Below are positions 34,033 through 42,478 of a DNA stretch of 64,000 nt, in pieces. This DNA comes from Verrucomicrobiota bacterium (lineage in GTDB: Bacteria > Verrucomicrobiota > Verrucomicrobiia > Opitutales > Opitutaceae), in assembly GCA_023432225.1 (NCBI GenBank), contig JAEYUW010000045.1, positions 427,620 to 491,619 of the forward strand, written 5' to 3'. The first letter of the stretch is position 1, and each line of letters starts with the position of its first letter. A program made the translations under genes and the position numbers. The notes under the pieces were generated by a model. That model did no database searches. It saw only the letters and a list, made by a program, of their open reading frames with translations, and was not told the origin of the DNA.

Positions 34033-34857
34033 ATGCCGCTCACGCTCACCGGCACTCGCGAACTGCTTGCGCGCCTCGGCCACTCGCCGAAGCGTTTCCT
34101 CGGTCAGAATTATCTCATCGACGGCAATATTGTCCGCAAATCCGTCGAGCTCGGCGCCGTCGCCCCCGGTGACACCGTCGTCGAAGTCGGCCCCGGTCTC
34201 GGCACGCTGACCTCCGCGCTCCTCGCCGCGGGCGCGGAAGTCTTCGCCGTGGAAAAGGACGCCACGATGGCCGCCCACCTCCGCGGCACGCTCGCCACCG
34301 AATTTCCAGGCAAACTGCATCTGATCGAGGAAGACGCGGTCGAGCATCCGATCGCCGACCTGCCGCCTGAACGCGCGACGAATTTCAAAGTCGTCGCGAA
34401 CCTCCCTTACGCCATCTCAACCCCCTGGATGGACGCGGTGCTCGGCGGTTCACTGCCGCAGCGGATGGTGCTCATGCTCCAGCAGGAAGCCGCCCAGCGC
34501 TACGTCGCGCAGCCGGGCACGAAGCAGTTCGGCGCGATCTCGATTTTCATTCAGTCCGCTTTCGTGACCGATCCCGGCCACAAAGTGCCCGCGTCCTGCT
34601 TTTACCCCGCGCCCGACGTCGAGTCCTACCTGCTGAACCTCGCGCGCCGCCCCGAACCGTTCATCTTCGCCCCCGCCGTGAAGCGCGTGATCCGCGAGTG
34701 TTTTCAGCAACGCCGCAAACAGATCGGATCGCTGTTGCGCAGCAAACTCCCCGACGGCGGCGCCGCCTGGCTGGCGTTCCTCCCTGAGGCCGGTCTCGAC
34801 GCACGCGCCCGACCAGAACAGATTCCTGTGGCACTCTGGCAGCGACTGCGCGTCTAA
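34033..34857 (+). CDS. rsmA: 16S rRNA (adenine1518/1519-N6) dimethyltransferase
   Basis: This 274-residue SAM-dependent enzyme dimethylates two adjacent adenosines near the 3' end of 16S rRNA and is a late ribosome-assembly checkpoint. The FLGQNYLID motif at the N terminus, the SAM loop VVEVGPGLGTLTSALL, and the target-base motif VVANLPYAIS (NLPY) are all visible. The C-terminal domain has the expected FQQRRKQIGSLL. The start is three bases after the DUF5069 gene. The length matches KsgA/RsmA. Confidence 0.94.
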   Translation: MPLTLTGTRELLARLGHSPKRFLGQNYLIDGNIVRKSVELGAVAPGDTVVEVGPGLGTLTSALLAAGAEVFAVEKDATMAAHLRGTLATEFPGKLHLIEEDAVEHPIADLPPERATNFKVVANLPYAISTPWMDAVLGGSLPQRMVLMLQQEAAQRYVAQPGTKQFGAISIFIQSAFVTDPGHKVPASCFYPAPDVESYLLNLARRPEPFIFAPAVKRVIRECFQQRRKQIGSLLRSKLPDGGAAWLAFLPEAGLDARARPEQIPVALWQRLRV

Positions 34858-34864
34858 CGCACTC

Positions 34865-34915
34865 GGATTGTCATCGTGAGCGCGCCGCCCGGGCACGCGT
34901 GGCGATCCAGCTGAA
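34865..34915 (+). repeat. partial TGTCATCGTGAG-type dispersed repeat
   Basis: The stretch attgtcatcgtgagcgcgc followed by gtggcgatccagctg matches the left and middle parts of the element at 22197. The right end is not evident, so it appears to be a truncated copy between rsmA and the next gene. Confidence 0.55.
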
Positions 34916-34926
34916 ATTCATTCGTC

Positions 34927-35670
34927 ATGCCCGCGCTTGAAATCCGCCCCCGCGCCCCCACATTCCAGAGCTTCGTGGTCCTCGTCCCGTGCATCCGCCG
35001 CCTCGCCGCCTGCTGCCTCGGCTTGCTCGCCCTGACTGCCGTGCGCGCGCAGGTCGCCACGCCGCCACCCTCGCTCTACGGTGACATCAAGGGCACGACC
35101 TACGTCGCGCCCGGCGCGCGTTTCCGGATGACGATCCCGGTGCTGCCCGAGCTCGGCGGCCAGATCCACGACACGGAAAACGTCGTCACATTCGACGACC
35201 CGGTGAGCACGCACGTCAGCGTGGCCTGTTTCCCGCTCGATCTCTCGAATAAGTGGGAACTCGATACGCGCGGCATCCGCGAATACCTGGAGTATTTTTT
35301 CAAAGAGTTCGTCTTCCCGGATTTCGCGCAGCGCTTTCCCGGTTCGACCAACGAGGCCAGCCTCTACAGCCCGCAGCTGCGTGACGGCGCGCTTTTCGTT
35401 TTCTCGCTCCTGCCCGGCGGCTCCGCCTTCGAGGCGCGATCCAGCGTGCTCGACGCGCCCGTCAGCGCGCCCGCAGTGGCGAAGCGCGGCACGCTGCTGT
35501 TCGTCCAAAACAACTGCATCTTCATCCTGACGGCCGAGCTCGCCGAACGCGTGACGCAGCGCTCCGCGTTTCAGAAGACGCCCGAGCAGGAAAACGAAAT
35601 TCTCCGCGCCCGACTGGTCGAACTCGCCAACCGCATCCAGGTGCCGAAGCCGATCGCTTCACCGCGTTGA
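34927..35670 (+). CDS. exported protein of unknown function
   Basis: This 247-residue protein has a basic then hydrophobic N-terminal region (RRLAACCLGLLALTAVRAQ, about 20-43) that fits a signal peptide, though the sequence before it is unusually long; a later start such as GTG is possible. The mature part is beta-rich, with FRMTIPVLPELGGQI and VSVACFPLDLSNKWEL, and ends in a helical stretch. I do not recognise a family. It lies 39 bases before a secreted prolyl oligopeptidase gene on the same strand. Confidence 0.6.
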   Translation: MPALEIRPRAPTFQSFVVLVPCIRRLAACCLGLLALTAVRAQVATPPPSLYGDIKGTTYVAPGARFRMTIPVLPELGGQIHDTENVVTFDDPVSTHVSVACFPLDLSNKWELDTRGIREYLEYFFKEFVFPDFAQRFPGSTNEASLYSPQLRDGALFVFSLLPGGSAFEARSSVLDAPVSAPAVAKRGTLLFVQNNCIFILTAELAERVTQRSAFQKTPEQENEILRARLVELANRIQVPKPIASPR

Positions 35671-35709
35671 GGCGAGCTGTCCGCACCCACGCTCCTCAAT
35701 TCCTTTCGC

Positions 35710-37812
35710 ATGAAATTCCCCGCCACGTTCGTCCTGTCCCTTATGCTCTCCCTTCCGCTCCTCGCTCAATTCGATCTCGCCACGCCGAAGGCTCCGGTCG
35801 CCGCGAAGAAGCCAAAGGACGTCACCGTTCACGAGGACAAGCGCATCGACGACTACTTCTGGCTGCGCGAAAAGGACAACCCCGAGGTGAAGACTTACCT
35901 CGAGCAGGAGAACGCCTATACCGAATCCGTCCTCGCGCCCGCCAAGGAGCTGCGCACCGCGCTGTTCCAGGAAATGCGCGGTCGCATCAAGGAAGACGAC
36001 ACCGGCGCGAAAGTCCCCTTCCTCGGTTGGCTCTACTACACCCGCACCGAAAAGGATAAGCAGTATCCGATCTTCTGCCGCATCGCCGACAAGCCCGACG
36101 CAACCGAGGAAGTTCTCCTCGACCTCAACAAGCTCGGCGAAGGCAAACCCTACGTCGCCGTCGGCCACTACCGTGTGAGCGACGATGGCGCGCGCCTCGC
36201 CTACTCGATCGATTGGACCGGTTATCGCCAATACGAGGTCTTCGTCATGGACCTCGCGACGAAGCAGCTCATCCCGCAACAGATCGGCAAGGTTTCCGAT
36301 CTCGAATGGGCCACCGGCCACGACGTTCTCTACTACGTCACTGAGAACGAGTCGAAACGCTCCGACAAACTCCACCGCTGGACGCTCAGCACCGGCCAAC
36401 ACGAGTTGCTCCGCACGGAGACGGACGAACTCTACAATATCGACGTCAACAAGTCTCAGGACGGCCGCTGGGTCTTCAGCACCGCCGAAAGCAAGGTCAC
36501 GTCCGAAGTCTTCGCCCTCCGCGCCGACGACGCGAAAGGCGCGTTCCAGTCGCTCCTCCCGCGCACAGAAAACGTGAAGGTGCAGGCGGAGCACCATGGC
36601 GACCGCTTTTATTTCGTCACGAACCGCGACGCGAAAAACTACAAGGTCGTCTCCGCGCCAGAGGCGAATCCCTCGCAGTGGACCGACGTCATCCCGCACA
36701 ACCTCGCGGTGAAGATCGAAGGCCTCACGCCCTTTGCGCGCTACCTGGTCATCGAGGAACGCGAGAACGGTCTGCCGCACCTGCGCGTCTACAACTTCGC
36801 CAACGGCCAATCCTCGCGCCTCGAAATGCCCGAGCCCGCCTACGAGGTTTCCGGCAGCAGCAACTGGGAGTTCGACACCGATAATTTCCGCTTCGAATAC
36901 CAGTCCATGGTGCGCCCGCGCTCCACGTTCAGCGTCAATCTCGCCAACGGCCAGCGCACGCTCGTGAAACAGCAGGAAGTGCTCGGCGGCTTCGACCCGC
37001 AGAACTACCGCGCCGAGCGCGTCTGGGCTGTCATGCGCGACGGCGTCAAGGTGCCGCTCTCGATCGTTTACCGCGCCGACATCGACCGCACGAAACCCCA
37101 GCCGTTCTGGCTCTATGGCTACGGCTCCTACGGCGTCAGCATGCCGATCACGTTTAGCTCGAACCGCCTCAGCCTGCTCGACCGCGGCGTCGTCTTTGCC
37201 ATCGCGCACATCCGCGGTGGCGGCGAACTCGGTGAGGAGTGGCGCGAAGCCGGCCGCATGGAAAAGAAGATGACCACGTTCAACGATTTCGTGGACTGCG
37301 CGCAGTGGCTCGTCGACGAGAAATGGACGACACCCGCGCAACTCGTCACCTCCGGCGGCAGCGCCGGCGGCCTGCTCATGGGCGCCGTGCTCAACCAGCG
37401 CCCCGATCTCTTCAAGGCCGCGCTGGTCGTCGTCCCTTTCGTTGACGTGCTCAACACGATGCTCGACGCCTCGCTCCCGCTCACGACCGAGGAATACGTG
37501 GAATGGGGCAACCCGAACATCCGCGAGGAATACCTCTGGATGCGAGCCTACAGTCCCTACGACAACCTGAAGCCCGCCTCCTACCCGAACGTGCTCGTCA
37601 ACGTCTCGTTCTACGACAGCCAAGTTCCCTACTGGGAAGGCGCCAAATACCTCGCGAAGCTCCGCACCCTCGATCAGTCGAAGAGAAACGCCACGCTCAT
37701 TCACACGAACTTCGGCGCCGGCCACGGCGGCGCGTCCGGCCGCTACGACGCCCTGCACGACGTCGCGCGCGACTACGCCTTCTTCATGAGCGCGCTAGGG
37801 ATCGCCAGGTAA
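35710..37812 (+). CDS. secreted prolyl oligopeptidase family (S9) peptidase, oligopeptidase B-like
   Basis: This 700-residue protein has a signal peptide (about 1-20, MKFPATFVLSLMLSLPLLAQ). A seven-bladed propeller (about 75-420) precedes the alpha/beta-hydrolase catalytic domain (about 430-700). The catalytic triad is visible: Ser in TSGGSAGGLLMG, Asp in NVSFYDSQVPY, and His in NFGAGHGGASGRYD. HIRGGGELGEEWREAG is a strong mark of S9A enzymes and the opening RIDDYFWLREK is typical of oligopeptidase B. It would hydrolyse small peptides, probably after basic residues, in the periplasm. It is followed by a secreted asparaginase-like gene. Confidence 0.92.
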   Translation: MKFPATFVLSLMLSLPLLAQFDLATPKAPVAAKKPKDVTVHEDKRIDDYFWLREKDNPEVKTYLEQENAYTESVLAPAKELRTALFQEMRGRIKEDDTGAKVPFLGWLYYTRTEKDKQYPIFCRIADKPDATEEVLLDLNKLGEGKPYVAVGHYRVSDDGARLAYSIDWTGYRQYEVFVMDLATKQLIPQQIGKVSDLEWATGHDVLYYVTENESKRSDKLHRWTLSTGQHELLRTETDELYNIDVNKSQDGRWVFSTAESKVTSEVFALRADDAKGAFQSLLPRTENVKVQAEHHGDRFYFVTNRDAKNYKVVSAPEANPSQWTDVIPHNLAVKIEGLTPFARYLVIEERENGLPHLRVYNFANGQSSRLEMPEPAYEVSGSSNWEFDTDNFRFEYQSMVRPRSTFSVNLANGQRTLVKQQEVLGGFDPQNYRAERVWAVMRDGVKVPLSIVYRADIDRTKPQPFWLYGYGSYGVSMPITFSSNRLSLLDRGVVFAIAHIRGGGELGEEWREAGRMEKKMTTFNDFVDCAQWLVDEKWTTPAQLVTSGGSAGGLLMGAVLNQRPDLFKAALVVVPFVDVLNTMLDASLPLTTEEYVEWGNPNIREEYLWMRAYSPYDNLKPASYPNVLVNVSFYDSQVPYWEGAKYLAKLRTLDQSKRNATLIHTNFGAGHGGASGRYDALHDVARDYAFFMSALGIAR

Positions 37813-37814
37813 CT

Positions 37815-37842
37815 TGGAGGGCGCCGCTCCGTCGGCGCCGCG
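37815..37842 (+). repeat. TGGAGGGCGCCGCTCC half-element
   Basis: It matches the left half of the repeat at 10961 exactly for 28 bases, including the hairpin ggcgccg-ctccgt-cggcgcc. The right half is missing. It starts three bases after the preceding stop codon, and the next gene starts 8 bases past it. Confidence 0.85.
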
Positions 37843-37849
37843 AATCACA

Positions 37850-38938
37850 ATGAAATTACCTCGCGCGTTCATCCTCCTCTCCGCCTTCCTTCTCGCCGTC
37901 GTCGCCTCCACCGCCCTCGCGCAACCGCCCTCGCCCACCCCGGCTCCTATGAAACCCTACGGCCTCGTCCTCCACGGCGGCGCCGGCGTCATCCAGCGCC
38001 AGGCCATGTCGCCCGAACTCGACGCCCAATACCGCGCCACGCTCCAGGACGCGCTCGATGCCGGTTACGCCATTCTCGAACAAGGCGGCACCTCGCTCGA
38101 CGCCGTCATCGCGGCCGTGACGATTCTCGAGGACTCGCCCCTCTTTAACGCCGGCAAAGGCGCCGTGCTCAACGCCGACGGGTTTTGCGAGATGGATGCA
38201 TCAATCATGAACGGCGCCACGCTCCAGGCCGGCGCGATCGCCGGCGTGCAACACATCAAAAATCCGCTGCACCTCGCGCGCGACGTCATGGAGAAATCCA
38301 AACACGTTTTCCTCATCGGCGAAGGCGCTGAGAAGTTCGCCTGGTCGCTCGGCTACGAGAACACGCCGAATGAATACTTCCAAACCGACTTCCGCCGCCG
38401 CCAGCTCGAGCGCGCCAAGCAACTGGAGTCGAAGAAGGACAACGGCACCGCGTCACTCCCGCTCGATCTCACCTCGCCCGGCGGGATGCCCGACGAGCAT
38501 TTTATCCGCGAACAGAAATACGGCACCGTCGGCTGTGTCGCACTCGACCAGCACGGCAATCTCGCCGCCGGCACGTCCACGGGCGGCATGACGAACAAGA
38601 AATTCGGCCGCGTGGGCGACGTGCCCGTCATCGGCGCCGGCACCTACGCCAACAACGCCACCTGCGCCGTCAGCTCCACCGGTTGGGGCGAGTTTTTCAT
38701 TCGCGCGAACGTCGCGCACGACATCTCCGCGCAGCTCGAATACCAAGGCAAAGACCTCCGTGCGGCAGCGGCCGCAACGCTGGCCAAAGTCGCCCAACTC
38801 GGCGGCGACGGCGGCGTGATCGGCATCGATGCCCGCGGCAAAGTGATGACCGACTTCAACTCCGCCGGCATGTATCGCGCCTACCGCATGGCGGGGCAGA
38901 AACCCGTCATCGCGATCTACGGCGACGAGCCCCGCTGA
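37850..38938 (+). CDS. secreted isoaspartyl peptidase / L-asparaginase (Ntn-hydrolase)
   Basis: This 362-residue protein has a signal peptide (AFILLSAFLLAVVASTALAQ). The Ntn-hydrolase proenzyme fold is clear from YGLVLHGGAGVI, FNAGKGAVLNADG and the autocleavage site EQKYGTVGCVALD, where the threonine becomes the N-terminal nucleophile after self-cleavage. GGMTNKKFGRVGDVPVIGAG lies downstream. It would release aspartate or remove isoaspartyl residues from peptides. The start MKLPRAF is chosen because the 12 codons upstream are encoded by the tggaggg repeat. It follows a secreted oligopeptidase. Confidence 0.92.
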   Translation: MKLPRAFILLSAFLLAVVASTALAQPPSPTPAPMKPYGLVLHGGAGVIQRQAMSPELDAQYRATLQDALDAGYAILEQGGTSLDAVIAAVTILEDSPLFNAGKGAVLNADGFCEMDASIMNGATLQAGAIAGVQHIKNPLHLARDVMEKSKHVFLIGEGAEKFAWSLGYENTPNEYFQTDFRRRQLERAKQLESKKDNGTASLPLDLTSPGGMPDEHFIREQKYGTVGCVALDQHGNLAAGTSTGGMTNKKFGRVGDVPVIGAGTYANNATCAVSSTGWGEFFIRANVAHDISAQLEYQGKDLRAAAAATLAKVAQLGGDGGVIGIDARGKVMTDFNSAGMYRAYRMAGQKPVIAIYGDEPR

Positions 38939-39047
38939 TCGCCATCGCCCCCGCGGCCCGCGCTTCCCCGGCTACCGGCCCATCTCCCGCTCGCAATCTG
39001 CGCTCGACGCCGCGCGCCCGCCTCGTGAAATAACCCGCTTACCCCGC

Positions 39048-39527
39048 ATGCCCAAACGCGCCCTCCTCGAACAACTTATCGCCCACCTTTCCGCTGAAGT
39101 GGAAGCGATGACCCAAGCCGCCCTCGCCACGCACGCCGAGGCGACCGACGACGAGAACAAGGCCGAGGACAAATACGACACGCGAGGACTCGAAGCCTCC
39201 TATCTCGCCCACGGCCAATCGAAGGCCGCCGAGGAGGCCGCGCTCGCGCTCGCGCAATTCCGCGCCCTCGCCCCCCGCGATTTTTCCGCCGCCGATCCCA
39301 TTGGACTCGGCGCGCTCGTGGTGCTCGAAAACAAAGGCGCGCGCTCGCGCTACTTCATCGGCCCGCGCGCCGGCGGCACCGAGGTCGAAGTCGACGGCCA
39401 CACCGTGATGGTCGTCACGCCGCAATCTCCCCTCGGCCGCCAGCTCCTCGGTCGCAAGCAAGGCGATTCCCTGATGCTCGACGTCGGCGGCCGCCGGGCC
39501 GAAAACCTGATCGCCTCGGTCACCTGA
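39048..39527 (+). CDS. GreA/GreB-like transcription factor
   Basis: This 159-residue protein has a helical N-terminal part (about 1-75, with AEDKYDTRGLEASYLA-type Glu/Asp-rich helix) and a C-terminal FKBP-like Gre domain (about 90-155) containing VVTPQSPLGRQLLGRKQGD, the family signature. The N-terminal coiled coil is much like GreA but has fewer typical tip residues, so anti-backtracking activity is not assured; other Gre homologues such as Rnk bind polymerase without it. It stands alone between a secreted peptidase gene and a repeat-containing gap. Confidence 0.75.
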   Translation: MPKRALLEQLIAHLSAEVEAMTQAALATHAEATDDENKAEDKYDTRGLEASYLAHGQSKAAEEAALALAQFRALAPRDFSAADPIGLGALVVLENKGARSRYFIGPRAGGTEVEVDGHTVMVVTPQSPLGRQLLGRKQGDSLMLDVGGRRAENLIASVT

Positions 39528-39549
39528 AGGCGAGGCCGACGCAAAGAAA

Positions 39550-39572
39550 GTAGCGGGAGCTTCCAGCTCCCG
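39550..39572 (+). repeat. GTAGCGGGAGCTTCC half-element
   Basis: It starts with the usual gtagcggg word and contains the perfect hairpin gggagct-tcc-agctccc. No CTAC partner is obvious within 100 bases. The rest of this 295-base gap (39528-39822) contains no gene I can support. Confidence 0.65.
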
Positions 39573-39800
39573 TGTCTGGCCGCCTCGAAGCAACACGAGC
39601 CGGAACACTGAGCCTCGGCCTCCGCCCAAAATCGGCCGCGACGCCCGAGATCAAAGCCGACGTCGCCCACCAGCGCTGGCCTGGCTACGGACGTCGCGCG
39701 TTGCACACAGTGCGTTCGCGTGCCCCTGTCTCGCGTCGGAAAGCCACGCGAGCAAAATAACGCTACCGGGAGTTTTCCGTTGCTGGCGAATTCACGGCTG

Positions 39801-39818
39801 GTGAACTCGACAGTTCAC
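39801..39818 (+). repeat. short hairpin just upstream of tex
   Basis: gtgaact-cgac-agttcac is a perfect 7-bp stem ending 4 bases before the tex start codon, so it would lie at the ribosome entry site of that mRNA. Whether it matters for translation is not known. Confidence 0.5.
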
Positions 39819-39822
39819 TCGC

Positions 39823-42174
39823 ATGTCCGCCACTTCGGATCTTCCCAATCCTGACCACGTGCTCCGCCTCGCGGAGGAATTGAAACTGAAGGTGCATCAA
39901 GTCGCCTCGACCGCCCAGTTGCTCAAGGGCGGCGCGACGGTCCCCTTCATTTCCCGTTACCGCAAGGAGGTCACGGGCGAACTCGACGAAGTGCAGGTCA
40001 CCGCGATCCGCGACGGCCTCGAGCGCATGGAGCAGGTCGACGCCCGCCGCGCCGCGATCATCGCCTCGCTGCAGGAGCGCAACCTGCTCACCGATCAACT
40101 CAAGGCCGCCCTCGGCGCCGCCGATACGCTCACGCAGCTCGAGGACATCTATCTGCCCTTCCGCCCGAAAAAGCGCACGCGCGCCACCATCGCGAAGGAG
40201 AAAGGCCTCGAAGCCCTCGCCGAACTTATCTGGGCCCAAGATCCGGCGAGCGACATCGCCGCCGCAGCAGCTGCACTGGTCGGTCACGAATACACGCTCG
40301 ACGACGGCAAGAACACGAAGGGCAAGATCGAGTCCGCCGACGATGCGCTCGCCGGCGCGCGCGACATCCTCGCCGAACGCATGAGCGACGATGCCGCCGT
40401 GCGCGAAAAACTCCGCGGCATCTACCGCGAGCAGGCCGTCGTTTCCTCGAAAGTCATGTATGGCAAGGAAACCGAGGGCGCGAAATTCAAGGACTACTTC
40501 GACTGGTCCGAGCCGCTCGCGAAAGCTCCCTCGCACCGCATCCTCGCCATGCGCCGCGGCGAGAACGAGTCGTTCCTCATCATGCGTATCACGCTGCCCG
40601 ACGAACTCGCCGCGCAGGCCGTCGTCGAGCTGCACTTCGCCAAAAACACCTCGCCGGCCGCCGCGCAGGTCCGCATCGCCGCCCAGGACGCCTTCAAGCG
40701 CCTCCTCGCGCCCGCAATGGAAACCGAGATGCGCATCGAGTCGAAGAAACGCGCCGACGAGGCCGCGATCAAAGTCTTCGGCGAAAATCTCCGCGAGCTC
40801 CTCCTCGCCGCGCCGCTCGGCCAGCGCGCCGTGATGGCGATCGACCCGGGCTTCCGCACCGGTTGCAAAACCGTGCTGCTCGACCGCCAGGGCAAGCTCC
40901 TTCACAACGACGTCATCTACCCGGAACGCTCGCCCGCCGAGGCGAAGGACAAACTGAAAGGCTTCGTCGACTTCTTCAAAGTCGAGGCCATCGCCATCGG
41001 CAACGGCACCGCCGGCCGCGAGACCGAGGCATTCGTGCGCACGCTCGGCCTGCCGCCGTCGATTCCCGTCGTGATGGTCAACGAGTCCGGCGCCTCGATC
41101 TATTCCGCGAGCGAAGTCGCCCGCGAAGAGTTCCCCGATCACGACCTCACCGTCCGCGGCGCCGTTTCCATCGGTCGCCGCCTCATGGACCCGCTCGCGG
41201 AACTCGTGAAGCTCGACCCGAAATCCATCGGCGTCGGCCAATACCAGCACGACGTCGACCAAAGCGCCCTCAAGCGTTCGCTCGACGACCGCGTCGTCTC
41301 GTGCGTCAACGGCGTCGGCGTTGAAGTGAACACTGCGTCGAAGCAACTCCTCTCCTACGTCTCCGGCCTTAACGCCGCCACCGCCGCCGCCATCGTCGCG
41401 CGCCGCAACGAAAAAGGCGCCTTCAAATCGCGCGCCGATCTCCTCGAAGTCCCGCGCCTCGGCCCGAAGGCCTTCGAACAAGCCGCCGGCTTCCTTCGCA
41501 TCCGGGACGCGGCGCATCCGCTCGACGCGAGCGCCGTGCACCCGGAGCGTTACGCGCTCGTCGAGAAGATGGCCGCTGATCTCGGCGCCACCGTCGCCGA
41601 CCTCATGCGCGACGAAAAACTCCGCAAGCGCATCAAGCTCGAGAGCTACGTCACCGCCGACGTCGGCCTCCCGACGTTGAAGGACATTCTCGCCGAACTC
41701 GCCAAGCCCGGCCGCGATCCGCGTGAGAAGTTCGAAGCGTTCAGTTTCCAGGAAGGCGTGAGCAAACCCGAGGACCTCAAACCCGGCATGAAACTCCCCG
41801 GCATCGTCACGAACGTCACCGCGTTCGGCGCGTTCGTCGACGTGGGCGTTCACCAGGACGGCCTCGTCCACGTCTCGCAGCTCGCCGACTCGTTCGTGAA
41901 AGAGCCCGCCGAAGTCGTGAAGCCCGGCCAGAAGGTCATGGTCACCGTCACGGAGGTCGACCTGCCGCGCAACCGCATCGCTCTCTCCATGCGCAGCAAT
42001 CCGCAGCTCGGCCCGCGCACGCCGCAAGGCGCCGGCGGACGTCCGGGCGGCGGCAACGGTCCGCGCCCCGGTGGTGGCGGCGGTGGTTTCAACCGCGGTC
42101 CGGCGCAGCTCCCGAAATCCACCCAATCGCTCAACAGCGACTGGTTCTCCGCCGCGCTGAACAAGAAGAAGTGA
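39823..42174 (+). CDS. tex: Tex-family RNA-binding transcription accessory protein
   Basis: This 783-residue protein has the order of domains seen in Tex: N-terminal HTH regions (about 20-200), a YqgF-like RNase H fold (about 325-450, MAIDPGFRTGCKTVLLDRQG), helix-hairpin-helix motifs (about 500-560, GLNAATAAAIVARRN) and a C-terminal S1 domain (about 651-722, GIVTNVTAFGAFVDVGVHQD). The tail is Gly/Arg-rich (GGRPGGGNGPRPGGGGGG), unusual for Tex, and could add RNA binding. Tex contacts nucleic acid and RNA polymerase and affects expression of toxin genes; its general role is incompletely known. Confidence 0.95.
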   Translation: MSATSDLPNPDHVLRLAEELKLKVHQVASTAQLLKGGATVPFISRYRKEVTGELDEVQVTAIRDGLERMEQVDARRAAIIASLQERNLLTDQLKAALGAADTLTQLEDIYLPFRPKKRTRATIAKEKGLEALAELIWAQDPASDIAAAAAALVGHEYTLDDGKNTKGKIESADDALAGARDILAERMSDDAAVREKLRGIYREQAVVSSKVMYGKETEGAKFKDYFDWSEPLAKAPSHRILAMRRGENESFLIMRITLPDELAAQAVVELHFAKNTSPAAAQVRIAAQDAFKRLLAPAMETEMRIESKKRADEAAIKVFGENLRELLLAAPLGQRAVMAIDPGFRTGCKTVLLDRQGKLLHNDVIYPERSPAEAKDKLKGFVDFFKVEAIAIGNGTAGRETEAFVRTLGLPPSIPVVMVNESGASIYSASEVAREEFPDHDLTVRGAVSIGRRLMDPLAELVKLDPKSIGVGQYQHDVDQSALKRSLDDRVVSCVNGVGVEVNTASKQLLSYVSGLNAATAAAIVARRNEKGAFKSRADLLEVPRLGPKAFEQAAGFLRIRDAAHPLDASAVHPERYALVEKMAADLGATVADLMRDEKLRKRIKLESYVTADVGLPTLKDILAELAKPGRDPREKFEAFSFQEGVSKPEDLKPGMKLPGIVTNVTAFGAFVDVGVHQDGLVHVSQLADSFVKEPAEVVKPGQKVMVTVTEVDLPRNRIALSMRSNPQLGPRTPQGAGGRPGGGNGPRPGGGGGGFNRGPAQLPKSTQSLNSDWFSAALNKKK

Positions 42175-42215
42175 GCGCGGACTCGGCACGTGGCGCAGAA
42201 CGCAATGCTCCCGAC

Positions 42216-42276
42216 GTAGCGGAAAGCGTAAGCTTTTCGCCTCTCGCGCCAGCGAAACGCTCACGTGTTCCGCTAC
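42216..42276 (+). repeat. GTAGCGGAAAGC...GTTCCGCTAC palindromic repeat
   Basis: The ends gtagcggaa and ttccgctac are inverted repeats. Inside, gcgtaagcttttcgc and gcgaaacgctcacg form nested complementary parts. It is a diverged member of the family at 29875 and 53596. Confidence 0.8.
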
Positions 42277-42322
42277 ATCGTGGCCGGCACGTTCTCCATC
42301 GCACTTTCGCGTCGCAGTGCCG

Positions 42323-42350
42323 GTGGGCGCCGCTGTCCCCAGCGGCGCCG
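42323..42350 (+). repeat. GGCGCCGCT hairpin
   Basis: gtgggcgccgctgtccccag followed by cggcgccg makes a perfect stem, ggcgccgct / agcggcgcc with loop gtcccc. It belongs to the same style of intergenic hairpins seen elsewhere but has no clear bounding ends. Confidence 0.6.
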
Positions 42351-42373
42351 CGCTCGCGGCAAGCGATCCTGAC

Positions 42374-42450
42374 TGTCATTGCGAGGAGCGCAGCGACGAA
42401 GCAATCCATCTGGATCGCCACGGCGCGCTTCGCGCACCTCGCGATGACAA
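42374..42450. repeat. TGTCATTGCGAGGAGCG dispersed repeat
   Basis: The element begins tgtcattgcgaggagcgc and ends acctcgcgatgaca; the ends are inverted copies. Its plus-strand reading contains the peptide CEERSDEAI, a word I know as recurrent in spurious proteins of many bacteria. Copies in this window are at 22197 and, partial, at 34865. With the two hairpins before it, it fills the 304-base gap between tex and the EamA gene. Confidence 0.85.
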
Positions 42451-42478
42451 TGACGACGAAAGAACAAGGGCGCCTCCC

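Noticed and set aside
42317..42478. N-terminal extension of the EamA transporter containing CEERSDEAI
   Set aside because: This part is translated from the dispersed repeat; the transporter's first helix starts at 42479.
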